Shown here: piece by piece, positions 12,288 through 22,923 of the stretch
How the letters are laid out: every line of letters starts with the position of its first letter
How positions within the stretch are numbered: position 1 is the first letter of the stretch
Translations under genes and position numbers: made by a program
Source of the DNA: Buddleja alternifolia
Taxonomy: Eukaryota > Streptophyta > Magnoliopsida > Lamiales > Scrophulariaceae
Length of the DNA stretch: 64,000 nt
Reading direction: 5' to 3'
Assembly (NCBI GenBank): GCA_019426215.1
Contig: CM033405.1
Location: 9,091,001-9,155,000 of the forward strand
Notes under the pieces: model-generated
Told to the model about the DNA's origin: nothing
Databases searched by the model: none
What the model saw: the letters and a program-made list of their open reading frames with translations, nothing else

Positions 12288-12712
12288 ATGGAACCAAGAG
12301 GTGCCCTGGCCGAAAATGCAGACTACACCCCCCAAGAATATTTTATAGACTTTCTCAATGACATGAGAAAAGAACTCGATGAAGAGGGGGGTGCTGTATT
12401 AGTAAGAGCCCAATGGGAAATGATATTTTTCCATAGCTTTGCACAGGATCTACGAAGGTCTGGCCCAAACTCAGCCTATTTAAAAAGAATACTCGGCTGA
12501 GTAAAAATCCTTTATGTTGAAGTCGTAACAAGGTAGCTGTAGGGGAACCTGTGGCTGGATTGAATCCTTCACGATGGACATGCCCTCTTCCCCCACCTCA
12601 ACGAAGCCTTAATGGATGACAGGATGCATCTCAGCCTCTCAAAGAACTGCAGACGCGCTTGGCCTCTTCCATCAAGGGCGGGGATAACCTCTCCGTTTTC
12701 CTCCTGACGTAT
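12288..12712 (+). other. Organelle-derived segment (probable nuclear mitochondrial DNA)
   Basis: GC content and style differ from the flanks. It holds an unrecognised 70-codon ORF (12288-12500, MEPRGALAENADYTPQEYF...) and then a plant mitochondrial small-subunit rRNA 3' end with downstream spacer. It is flanked on the left by an LTR fragment and on the right, at about 12712, by a copied hydrolase segment. The ORF could be a mitochondrial or mitochondrial-plasmid frame, but I cannot name it. It is open from ATG to TGA and ends 18 bases before the rRNA piece. Confidence 0.55.
12519..12567 (+). rRNA. rrn18: Fragment: 3' end of mitochondrial 18S rRNA
   Basis: GAAGTCGTAACAAGGTAGC followed by GTAGGGGAACCTGTGGCTGG and TTGAATCC is the end of the plant mitochondrial small-subunit rRNA. 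It includes the region of the universally conserved GTCGTAACAAGG. Nuclear 18S and plastid 16S ends differ after GTAACAAGG. Only about 50 bases are present, so this is a relic. Confidence 0.7.
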
Positions 12713-13852
12713 ATGTTATGCAACTAACTATATCCAAAGGGAAAAAAAAAGGAAAGATTAATCTTGTGCATATACTATTCTCCGCCATTCTTAATGAAAC
12801 ATTCATCAGTTAGCTCAATATATTTCCAACTGAAGGCAAAGGAAAACATGCATGTGTTGCTGAAAACCAATATGTTAAAATACTCTCTTGACCTAATGAA
12901 GTTAGAAAATATCATTTTTTTAACTGTGCATACTAGAAGTGGACCCCAAGGCAAATCCTTCAAATAACATCAACATATGTAATGGAAATGAGCAACTTGG
13001 TTTATCTGGATTGGAGTTACGAAAACATTTTTTTTTTCTTTTTGCCAGGCCATACTCCCTTTCAAGATGAAAGTACTCAGATATCATGTAAAGAACTGTC
13101 CACTTAGGAAGAGTTATACGTAGCTTGATAACATCCGTAAAGGACCTCAAAGCCGCTAAAATTGAATGTGAACTAGTATATACAAGAGAGAAAAAAGGAG
13201 TGAAAAAGTTCGATAACTATAGGTTACTTATGAGAGTATAGAACTTTTGGAGCCCTATGTTTCCTTCATCACAGACAATTCAGAAAAAATAGTGTCCTAT
13301 AGCAACAAAAAACTCGAAGAAAGATTAATTGGCAAAATAACTTGCTAAAAATATAATCCTCTCGATACCTAGGAACATGGTGATGCTAGCATCGACAATG
13401 ATGATATTTAATGTGAAATTAGACCTTCTAAAACAAAATATATAAGTCATTCACCCCCAAAAGAAAAATTCTCAGTCCTTAGAGTGGCATATGCGCACCT
13501 ATTCTAGTTTTAACATCAATGCTTCCATCCAGCTCTTGAGATCATAATGACCAGACAGATTTACCACTGCAGGTTTATCATGATATTTAGATGCATACAG
13601 GAGGACAAGTTCCCCACCTTCAATATGTGCAAACAAAAATACATGGAGAAACAAGAAGAGGTCCAAGCTAAATTGGATGTTTAGTAGAGTAGCTACCTTA
13701 TTGGAAAATTATGATCATAAAGCAAAATATCTTGTTTTTGTGTGTGTGTGGTGTGTGTGTGGGGTGGGGGGGGGTACTAATTCCCTCTTGGACTTGTAAG
13801 GTTCTATTTTAGGAGCGAACAAGGTCAATTTTCAGGCTAGGGGTCTTATTAT
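12713..13852 (-). pseudogene. Inverted partial copy of the alpha/beta hydrolase gene
   Basis: Reads on the minus strand as a diverged copy of 38205-39310: end of intron 3, exon 4 and most of intron 4. The exon 4 remnant is 13499-13617. It keeps the stretch for LLYASKYHD and the Val-Val-Asn-Leu-Ser-Gly region but has lost 46 bases relative to the 165-base parent exon, which breaks the frame. The GT-rich repeat at 13738-13772 corresponds to the AC repeat at 38290-38305. Left junction is with the organelle-like DNA, right junction with the 5' LTR of copia B. Whether it arose by segmental duplication or transposon capture is not shown. Confidence 0.85.
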
Positions 13853-13858
13853 TGTTAG

Positions 13859-15493
13859 TGTGAGGTATATGCCCTAAATGTCAATGAGGACAAATAGATT
13901 GTATAGGGTATTCAATTATGTTGTACAAACTGACAATTAATAAAGGCAATTATTATTCTGTTCATGTAAAACTTAGTGGCATCAAATAAGTATAGAACAA
14001 ACAGTCCTTGTGTATCGAGATTGACTCTTCGCCCTTTATGGAATAAAGATGTAGCACAGGGAGAGTCTTATTCCTAATCACTCAAAAGGGTTCGCAAGTC
14101 AGGGAATCTTAATTGGGCATTAAGATTCGACTTGTATGACACACGCTCTGACAAGAAGTGTCAATCGAACACTATGGGATAGTGAGACACATGTCATAGA
14201 TATATCAATGGAATTGATATATTCGAACACGGCTCGCAGTAATCCAAACATATGGGTATTTACTCGGTGTCTCTCAATGATTGAATTACTGACCATAATA
14301 GTATGCGTGTGCGTTAGACCTGAGGGTTCATGATCAATGTGCTTGTGCTATTGAATCTGTTACTAGAGTGGTTAGGCCCAACCCACCCTTTGGTGGGGCC
14401 GACCTCGAAGTGCGATCTCAATGAGTAAAGTAGCAGTTGTTCAGTGATCGCCAAGATGGGATTCACTGTCTCCATAGTAAATGAGAAAGTATCCTGTGCA
14501 ATCATATGCATATGAAATTATAAGTCTTTGGCTCAAGCAATGAAACTAACTCATGTGGGACATGGAGGGTAGCTTAGTAATTTCATCATGATATGATTAC
14601 AAGCACAATATTAAGTCTAGTGAGTTTGACATAAACCATGACTCTCACTTGATCGGGATACGTCAGTGAAGGGCTTATACTCATATGGTATTTATGGTCC
14701 AGAGGTTCGTAAATGATTTGTTCATTTCGTACTCAATTGGGTTACTATGTGAGTCCACGGGATTGGCTAGGTGACACTCACATCCTTTGGTAATTTCCTC
14801 CCATTGCCAATTGAGATGAACCTAAAGAGGTCGCGCTATAAGAAACGAACGGGATGTCTTTTTGTGTTAATCTTTTAAAACAATGTAATTAAATGGACAC
14901 ATTGATTTATTGGTTAAATCAATGTATTAAATATTTAATTTAATAAGATTAAATTAAATTATTTAATTGGAGAATTAATTAAATGGAATTAATTAATTAT
15001 TTAAGATGTATTGGAATTTAAATAGGATTTAAATTAAATACATGTTAAAAGGTGGGCTAAGTTGAATTGGCCACATGGAGCGAAAGGGGGCGGCCACTTG
15101 AGAGTCCAAGGAGGACTCCGACTTGTTAGTTAAGTCAAGGAGTTATAAGATAACTCCAACACTAACAAGTCATAACAACTTTAACCTAGTTGCATAACAC
15201 AAAAAAAGGAAAAAGAATCCTCCCACCTCCAAAGCTTGGCCTAGCCGTCCACCACCACAGTCGAGGAAGTTTTGGAAGATCTTGTGAAGGTTCATTTCGC
15301 GTGCATCTTTAGAGACAGGAGCTCAGGGAGTTGTTGTTACGCGAAGAATTACTACGAAATCGATAAGGTAATCTATTTCGTTTGGTTTTTGGAAAACCAT
15401 TAAAATTCATTAATTCCGTTAAGGTGATCCATGTTTGGGAATCCAAGAAATTTTTTTATTCCGCTGCGTTTTTACTCCGATGGATTCCCAACA
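13859..15493 (+). mobile_element. 5' LTR of Ty1/copia element B
   Basis: Begins TGTGAGGTATATGCCC (the 3' copy reads TGTTAGGTATATGCCC) and ends GGATTCCCAACA, directly before the primer-binding site. It matches 22924-24271 along the full shared length with scattered substitutions and small indels. The shared LTR block lies at 14815. About 1.64 kb. Confidence 0.9.
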
Positions 15494-15494
15494 G

Positions 15495-15507
15495 TGGTAT
15501 CAAAGCT
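15495..15507 (+). promoter_or_regulatory. Primer-binding site of copia B
   Basis: TGGTATCAAAGCT, one base after the LTR end, resembles the complement of the initiator Met tRNA 3' end (TGGTATCAGAGC) used by most plant copia elements, with one mismatch. Confidence 0.9.
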
Positions 15508-17178
15508 GAATTTAATACGAATAATGAATTTTCGCGTTTGAGATTATGTTGGCAAAAATTTGAAATTTTCAAAATTGGATTCTGTTGGTTTTGTATTGGA
15601 TATTAAATCTGAAATTTTTGAAAAATTTATCGTCCCATTTTCGTCACCCCGATTACACCGTTGCGCGTTCAGTGGCAGAAAATTTTTTTAAAAAAAAGAG
15701 GAAAAAGGAGGGGGTGGCAGCGCGTGCGAGCCAGCTGCCCCGATCTGCGCTGGGTCGGGCCCAGCGCGTTCGGGTTCTGGGCTGGGCTAGCTGTCAGGCC
15801 TGGCCCCGCTGTTAATATATTATATATATATATATTTATATATTTATATTTATATATGTATAACTATTAATAATTACTGGGTTTGATCCAATAGACAAAT
15901 TTGACCCAAAATTTGTTAAACTCCCTTTTTCCTAATACAATGATTTTGTTTTTCCAAAAATTAAATTGGATTTAATTAGGTGACTTTAATAATTGAATTG
16001 GATTTAATTATGTCATAAATTAAAAATTTGGAATTTTATTTATGATAAATAACGATTAAATAAGTAGGATTTATTTTTGGGCTAGATTTAATTTTTTAAA
16101 TTCACCTTTTCATAATTAACTTAGATTTAATTAAGTATGAATTTCTTTTCGATTTTTAAGTAAAAGCCAACATGATCTTGAATAGTTTATTTACATGCTT
16201 TGATATATGTTGTGGTGGATGCGTCTATGGACTTAGCGTTTTACCGTTTTGTATTATCTGGGTTGTATTAGGCCGAATAATGCCCCCCCCCCAGTTTGTA
16301 CTTTAAATTTCAGTAGTATAATGTATAGGGCGATTCAATGTTATGTAACTAGTAGAGGTAGGACCTTCTTGAAGCTTGGAGTCCGGAGCATATCAAGATT
16401 AGATTTGATATAGGTCCCTATGCCCTCTGATTGATCTACTGGCTTAGATCAATCTAGAAAGTCCAGGAAAGCATGTTGATAGAAGAACTAGGTTTTCTAT
16501 TATTGCATAGCTTAGAATTAATTTCACATATGCGCGAATTGGGTTAATGTGCAAAGTGAGACCTTAATTAATTAACAAATTCTCCCAAACCAGTCATACT
16601 AAGTAAGTAAGGGGTATTGGATATCCCAACTCTCCATCAAACTTAGAGAGATAGAGTTATGAGTTATGCATGACATCGTCCCGACTAATGGGGGTTATGC
16701 ATCAACTCATTATTCGAAGATCTCTAAGTGCATTTGATGCCATCGGTTGAAGCAAATCTTATCCCATACGCCGTTACAGGTTGCAAGATAAGATTCAACT
16801 GTTAGATCGAAAGCAGTTAATGGGAAAGTACTTAGATGGATCACCACCAATATTCTGTTACAGGCTGAGGTTAAGTGAACCATGAGCAAAAAGAGGATTG
16901 AACCATCAGTTGGACTGATTGGCGTGGCAGGCCACTTTGAAATTTTTGATGAGTCATACATCGTTACAGATTGCAACTCATTGAAAATTTTGAAGAAATT
17001 AATCACTCACTATGAAATCTGTCCAATGAGAGTTCTGTTCATTGTAGTGGGAGTGCAATGGTTCAAAAAATGTAGTGGGAGCCAAGTTAAAATTAAAGTC
17101 CTGATTTTACTTGGGTACAATATAATTATCTAATTGAATCTCGGTTTATTTTCTGCAGTCAATAATATCTCTCTCAAA
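15508..17178 (+). other. Untranslated leader of copia B with GC-rich block and hairpin series
   Basis: No coding frame. At 15700-15815 there is a GC-rich block followed by a TA repeat. From 16429 to 16995 it forms a series of hairpins: 16429-16437 with 16446-16454; 16599-16604 with 16641-16646; 16659-16671 with 16697-16710; 16755-16763 with 16787-16795; 16836-16848 with 16869-16883; and 16935-16954 with 16976-16995. Two AGTGGGAG motifs follow at 17046 and 17074. The same order is found in element D. The role is inferred only, perhaps packaging or dimerisation of the RNA or translation control. Confidence 0.7.
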
Positions 17179-18010
17179 ATGCTTAATAACCCACTATCGA
17201 TTTTGCTTGAAAAGAATGTCCTCAGTGGACCTAATTTTGCCGACTGGCTCAGAAACCTAAAGATTGTCCTTAGCTTGGAATCACTGGGCTATGTACTTGA
17301 GGATAATCGTCCTCCCGTCCCTGGGGATGATGACGACGAGGATGCGCATGATAACTATAACACATGGATCAAAGACGATGCTCGTGTTAAAGGTTACTTG
17401 CCCGACTCCATAAGTAATGACTTGCAGTGATCCCATGAAAACATGGATGATGCAAAGTCAATACTGCTACATCTCAAGGAGTTGTATGGAGAGCACAGTA
17501 GGACTGCTTGGTATGATATATCGAGGGAGCTCTTTGGAGCAAGAATGGGAGAAGGTGAGGATGTGGGAACCCACTTCTTGAAAATAATTTCCATGATCGA
17601 GAGATTGGAAGCTCTTGACTTCACCAAGGATTTCCACTTTCAGACAGATCTCATTCTACAATCACTCCCCAAATCCTTTTCACAATTTATTGTGAACTTC
17701 AACATGAATGACACTGAGTGCACATTGACTGGGCTAATGAACAAGCTCTCAATTGCTCAAGGATAGATGAAGCCCAAGGGGACGAAAGTTGCTTTAGTCG
17801 TTGCCATTGGGGCTTCGAAGCCCTTTAGGAAGAGGAAAGGTAAAGGTAAAATGTAGTTGGGAGTGTCAAAGGCAACGAGTGACACAAGCAAAGCAAAAGG
17901 GAAAGGGTTCAAAGGAAGAGGTCCAAAGAAGACAGACATGTGTCTTCACTACCGTGAGATGGGACATTGGGAACGCAATTATCCCAAGCTGAAAGCGGAG
18001 ATTGCTTCAG
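17179..18010 (+). pseudogene. gag: Copia B gag (UBN2-type) with damaged zinc knuckle
   Basis: Start chosen at ATG 17179, where the product (MLNNPLSILLEKN...) matches the usual N-terminus of this gag family. In-frame stops lie at 17428-17430, 17764-17766 and 17854-17856. The capsid-like core contains WLRNLKIVL, LKELYGEHSRTAWYDIS and LILQSLPKSFSQFIVNFNMN. A basic GK-rich stretch precedes a CCHC knuckle near 17938-17985 in which two of the three Cys are replaced by Tyr (CLHY...GHWERNY), so zinc binding should be lost. Gag would package the element RNA. This copy cannot do so unaided. Confidence 0.9.
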
Positions 18011-18702
18011 GTATAGAACTTATTGTTTTGGAAACAAATTGTTCTGTTACTGTATTTACTTCTTCCTGGATTCTAGACTCTGGGCTAGTGCTCATGTGTG
18101 TGTTTTGAATTAGGAGCTGGAAAGAAGTAAGAAGCTGGAGCATGGAGAAGTGATGATCAATGTTGGCAACGGACATAGTGTAGCAGCCACACACATTGGC
18201 ACCACTTCCATTACATTATTTACTAAACATTTATTATTGTTAGACAATTGCCTTGTTTTACCTAATGGGCTAAAGAATATTGTTTCTATTCCTGTTTTGG
18301 TCAGGAAAGAATATTTATTTTCCTTTGTAAACAATTCTTGCGATATTTATTTAAGAAATAAATGTGTTGGCAATGCATCTTTAATAAATGGTTTATATTA
18401 TATTAATGTCCAAAATAATTATAATGTCAATGTTGTAACAAGAAAACACGGTTTGTATGACACGAACCTAAGACAACTCTAGCACTTAAGACTGGATCAT
18501 GTCAGGGATCACAGACTACACGAGTTAGAAAAGGATGGAATCCCAGACTCGATGGGATCAGATTCCTATCCCACTTGTGAGTCTTGTAGTCAAGGCAAGA
18601 TGACCAAGTCCCCCTTCACATGGAAATTTGAAAGGGCCTCTGAAGTCTTAGGATTGGTTCATACGGACGTGTGTGGTCCTTTTGGAAATATGGTCCGCGG
18701 TG
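18011..18702 (+). pseudogene. pol: Copia B pol, first part (protease, GAG-pre-integrase, start of integrase)
   Basis: Continues the gag frame into a protease with WILDSG at about 18067. One G is missing in a G run at about 18084, moving the frame. From 18102 to 18700 the new frame holds the rest of protease, the GAG-pre-integrase region (LRLDHVRDHRLHEL, CESCSQGK near 18570-18595) and the beginning of the integrase (HTDVCGPF). A stop lies at 18480. The frame is cut at 18703 by a solo LTR insertion. Confidence 0.9.
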
Positions 18703-18707
18703 GTTTT
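18703..18707 (+). repeat. Target-site duplication, left copy (GTTTT)
   Basis: GTTTT occurs directly before the inserted LTR and again directly after it at 20511-20515. Five bases is the expected size for LTR retrotransposon integration. Confidence 0.9.
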
Positions 18708-20510
18708 TGTTGGGTTTTGCAAAAAAAAATCATAAACGCAACGGGGGGATTTCAAAAATTTAATTAAAGCCCAAAGTGTTCTCTAATTGCATAATTGAAT
18801 CTTATACTTTAACGAATAATTAATCTTACCCATTGAAGCAAAGTGGTAGGAGAATCCAATGCCTTTTCAAAACTTTGAATCCACGAACTCCTTGAATTCT
18901 CCAATCCTTATATTTTTCAAGTCTTGATTTCTTGAAGTTGATTGTAGATAAATCCAAACAACGAATCATGTTGCCTCTAAATTATAACACACGAGTTGAT
19001 GATGAAAAATTCCCTTCTTCTTGCTCTATAGGGCGACGACTAGTGTATTATAGAGAGAGAGGATATTTTTCTTGTTCTATTCTTTTTGGAGACTTACAAT
19101 GAATTGTATTTTGTGTGTTGTGTGTCTAGGTTAAAGTCAAGAAAAGTCTTTTATACCTCAATGACTTATTGACCAAGACAAAACAAAAGAGACCACCTTG
19201 ATCATCTTTCTAGACCATGAGGACGCCCCAATATGGGGCTCGAAAAATTTTTCTTTTGATTTTAATTAATTTTTTATTCAATTAATAATTTATTTAATCC
19301 AATAAATAAATTAATTAATTAAATAATAAAATTAATTAGATAAATTAATTCATTAATATATTTCTCCAAGAAATTAATGAATAATTAATCTTATCCATTT
19401 AATTAATTATCTTATCCAATAAGTAATTAATTAATTATTTAACTTATCCAATAAATTAAATCTCTCCAAAATAAAAGAGAAAATAGAAAATCCTTTTTTC
19501 AATTTTCTTTATCAATTCTTTAGCGTGACTCTTTTGGTTCGTTTCATATGGCAATGAGAGAAAACCAAAGGAAGTGGGTAACACCTAGCCAGTCACGTGG
19601 CCCACTTCGTAGCCCAAATGAAATATGAATGAATGGATTATTCCACAACCTTCTAATCGTAAATACCGTATATGGACAAACCCTTCGTTCACGTTCCCCG
19701 ATCAAGTGAGAGTCATGGTTATGTCAAACTCACTAGACTTGACCATATGTATAGATTATAATAATACGAGATCGTTGAGATCGATTAAGTGCCTAGCACA
19801 ATCGTCTCTTTTGCTTTTGCTTTGGCCAAAGACTTTGATCTCTATTTATCTATAATCACATAGGGTACATTCTCATTCACTTATGAGAGAACAAATCCCA
19901 TATTAGTTATCTGCTAAGACTACCACTTGCCCATCAAGTCCGTATTTCGAGGTCGACCCCCCCAACGGATGAATTGGGTCTAACTACTCTAGTGAAAGAC
20001 TTAACGTCAAAAGTGCATCTTCAGCCCGATACTTTAGGTCAAAGGTTCACATATATCTATTACACATAATCAGTTCCCTCATTGACAGCCACAGAGTGAA
20101 AACCCATGTGACAGAACTGATGCGAGTCGTGTTCGAGGATATCAGTTCCATTGATGGGCCTACAGTCTTAAACTCCCACCATCACATGGTGTTCGACTGA
20201 CACTCCCATGTCAAAGCTAAGATTGTACAAGTATTCGAAGTCTTCATTTGCCCATTATAGACTTCATATTACTTGCGAACTAATTTTAGTAATCAAGGTC
20301 GATCTCTCTAGTGTCATTCTTCCTATCCCATAGGAAGTAGAGGGATCGCACTGAAAACACCGACAAAATATTTTACACAACTTATAGATGCAGATAAGAA
20401 TTAAGTGAAAACCAAATAATGCCTTTTATTATAAATAATATTAAGTTCAATACAAGATAGATGCCCTATTCATACTATCCTTTATGGCATCTGATGGCAT
20501 AATCTTAACA
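18708..20510 (-). mobile_element. Solo LTR, minus orientation, inside copia B integrase
   Basis: On the minus strand it starts TGTTAAGATTATGCCATC and ends CAAAACCCAACA, with perfect 5-bp target duplications. No internal region is present, so it is the product of recombination between two LTRs. It belongs to the same broad LTR group as A, B and D: the shared block lies at 19521-19544 in minus orientation. About 1.8 kb. No ORF of interest. Confidence 0.92.
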
Positions 20511-22765
20511 GTTTTCAGTACTTCATTACATTTACCGATGACCATTCTAGGTATGGCTATGTGATTTGATGAAGTACAAGTCTGAATCATTAGAAATGTT
20601 CATTGAATTCAAGACTTTGGTCAAAAACCAAACCGGGCATCATATTAAGGCGCTTCGGTCTGACCGAGGTGGCGAGTATATGAGTGTCGAATTTGACCAG
20701 TTCTTAAGAGAACATGGCATACTATTACAGCTAACTCCTCCATCTACTCCACAATTAAATGGCATAGTAGAACGAAGGAATTGAATGCTGTTGGACATGG
20801 TATGATCCATGCTCAGCTACACGAATTTTCCCATTTCGTTGTGGGGGCACACATTGCTTACAGCTACTCACATTTTGAACAGGTGTCGCTCCAAGTCTGT
20901 TCCTAACACGCCATATCAGATATGGTGTGGAAGGAAGCCTAATTTGAAGCACATAAGGATATGGGGTTGTCCTGCCTATGTGAAAAAGACCAAGGTCGAG
21001 AAGTTGGAGGCTAGGTCCTTGAAAGGACGATTTGTTGGATATCCCGAGGATTCCATGGAATACCTTTACCTGCATGATGATCAAAGGATCATCGTTGCCT
21101 TACAGGCAGTCTTTCTCAAGGAAGACTTCATTTGAGAAGGAAGAGCTGGTAGAAATATTGTTCTAGAAGAACAAAATGAATCTCTTTTGGAAGACAGTGT
21201 TCAAAAGACCCAACCCAAACCGGGAACGACACAACCATCGATGCGCAGGTCAACTAGAGTATCTCATCCACCTGAGAGATATGGTTATCTGATACAAGAA
21301 GAGCATAATATGTATGTAGTAGCAGAAGGGTACCATGGAGACGATCCCTCTAGCTATGACCAGGCAATGATGGATATGGATTCTACAAAATGGCATGAAG
21401 TTATGAAAGTGGAAATGGATTCGATGTATTCGAACCAAATCTAGACTCTGAACGATCAGTCCAAGGGTATTGTACCCATTGGATGTAAATGGATCTACAA
21501 GAGAAAGATTGGTCCGGATGACAAGGTACATACCTATAAGGCCAGGCTAGTGGCGAAAGGGTATAGTCAAAAGGAGGGCATTGACTATGAAGAAACCTTT
21601 TGACCAGTAGCTATGATCAAATCCATCAGAAATCTACTTTTGATAGCTTCATACTTGGATTATGAAATCTGGCAAATGGATGTGAAGACCGCGTTCTTGA
21701 ACGGATTCCTCGAGGAGGAGATCTATATGGAACAGCAAAAGGGTTTCATATCTAGTGTCGAATCTCATAAGGTCTGCAAGTTGAATAGGTCCATTTACGG
21801 ACGCAAGCAGGCCTCTCGCAGTTGGAATCTTCATTTTGATGAAGAAGTGCGGGGCTACGACTTCATCAAGAATGAGGTGTCTATAAAAAGGCCAGTAGGA
21901 GCAAGATCATATTCCTGGTGCTATATGTAGACGACATTCTACTTATAGGGAATGATGAAGGATTGTTAACTTCTGTTAAGACATGGCTTTCAAGCAAGTT
22001 CTCCATGACAAACTTGGGAAAAGCTACCTACATCCTGGGAATTCAAATCTATAGGGATAGATCGAATAAGATGATAGGACTCTCTCAAGTCCTCTACTTA
22101 GAGAAGGTCCTCAAACGGTTTAGGATGGAAAACTCTAAGAGAGGTCTTTTTCTTATGAGACATGGAATTCATCTCTGCAAGAAGATGAGTCCTTAAAGTG
22201 AGAAAGATCGGAAGGAGATGAGCATAGTTCCCTATGCATCGGCGGTAGGAAGTATCATATACGGGATGTTATGCACGAGACTAGATCTTTCCTATGCTGT
22301 GAGCGTGGTGAGCAGGTTTCAAGCTAACACGGGCAAAGAACATTGGATCGCCATAAATCTATCTTGAAGTACTTGAGAAGAACTAAAGATATGATTCTGG
22401 TGTATGGTAATAAAGAGTTGAAAGTGGACGATTATACGGATTCTGATTTCCAGTCAGATATCGATGACCGAAAATCCACTTCTGGGTTCATATTCACTCT
22501 GAACGGTGGAGCAGTGTCTTGGAAAAGTTCCAAGCAAAGCACAACTGCTGATTCGACCACTGAAGCTGAATATGTGGCAGCCTCGGAGGCAGCCAAAGAA
22601 GCTGTTTGGATTAAGAAGTTCATGGATGAACTTCAAGTTGTTACTAGTGTGGAGCTTCTGTCGCCACTATGGTGTGACAACAATGGAGCCATTGCGCAAG
22701 CTAGGGAACCAAGGTCTCACAACAAATCCAAACACATAGAGAGGAGATATCATATAATTCGATAA
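20511..22765 (+). pseudogene. pol: Copia B pol, second part (integrase, reverse transcriptase, RNase H)
   Basis: Picks up the integrase right after the solo LTR (FITFTDDHSRYGYV), with a one-base deletion at about 20553. It continues with RSDRGGEYMS, NGIVERRN, WGCPAYV, then reverse transcriptase (MDVKTAFLNGFLEEEIYMEQ, YVDD at 21926-21937) and RNase H (YTDSDF, TTEAEYVA, WCDNNGAIA). Stops at 20782, 20800, 21133, 21442 and 21601 sit at positions normally Arg, Trp or Ser. Frames change near 21890 and 22200-22340. With the insertion removed the domain order is that of a complete Ty1/copia pol. A polypurine tract (AGTGCAAGTGAGAGA) follows at 22907-22921. Confidence 0.93.
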
Positions 22766-22923
22766 ATCATTGAAAAAGGCAACATGCTGTGCAGAAAATA
22801 ACCTCAGCAGAAAGCGTGGCTGGCCCATTCACTAATCCATTGGCGCAGACGGTGCTAGAGAAACATCTTGAGAAGATGGGTATAAGATACCATAGCGATT
22901 AGCATTAAGTGCAAGTGAGAGAT

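Noticed and set aside
12519..12567. Nuclear 18S or plastid 16S rRNA end
   Set aside because: After GTCGTAACAAGG the sequence follows the plant mitochondrial form (GTAGGGGAACCTGTGGCTGG, TTGAATCC).
15585..15870. Two ORFs after the primer-binding site of copia B
   Set aside because: They fall in the GC-rich leader block and TA repeat. Gag starts much later at 17179.
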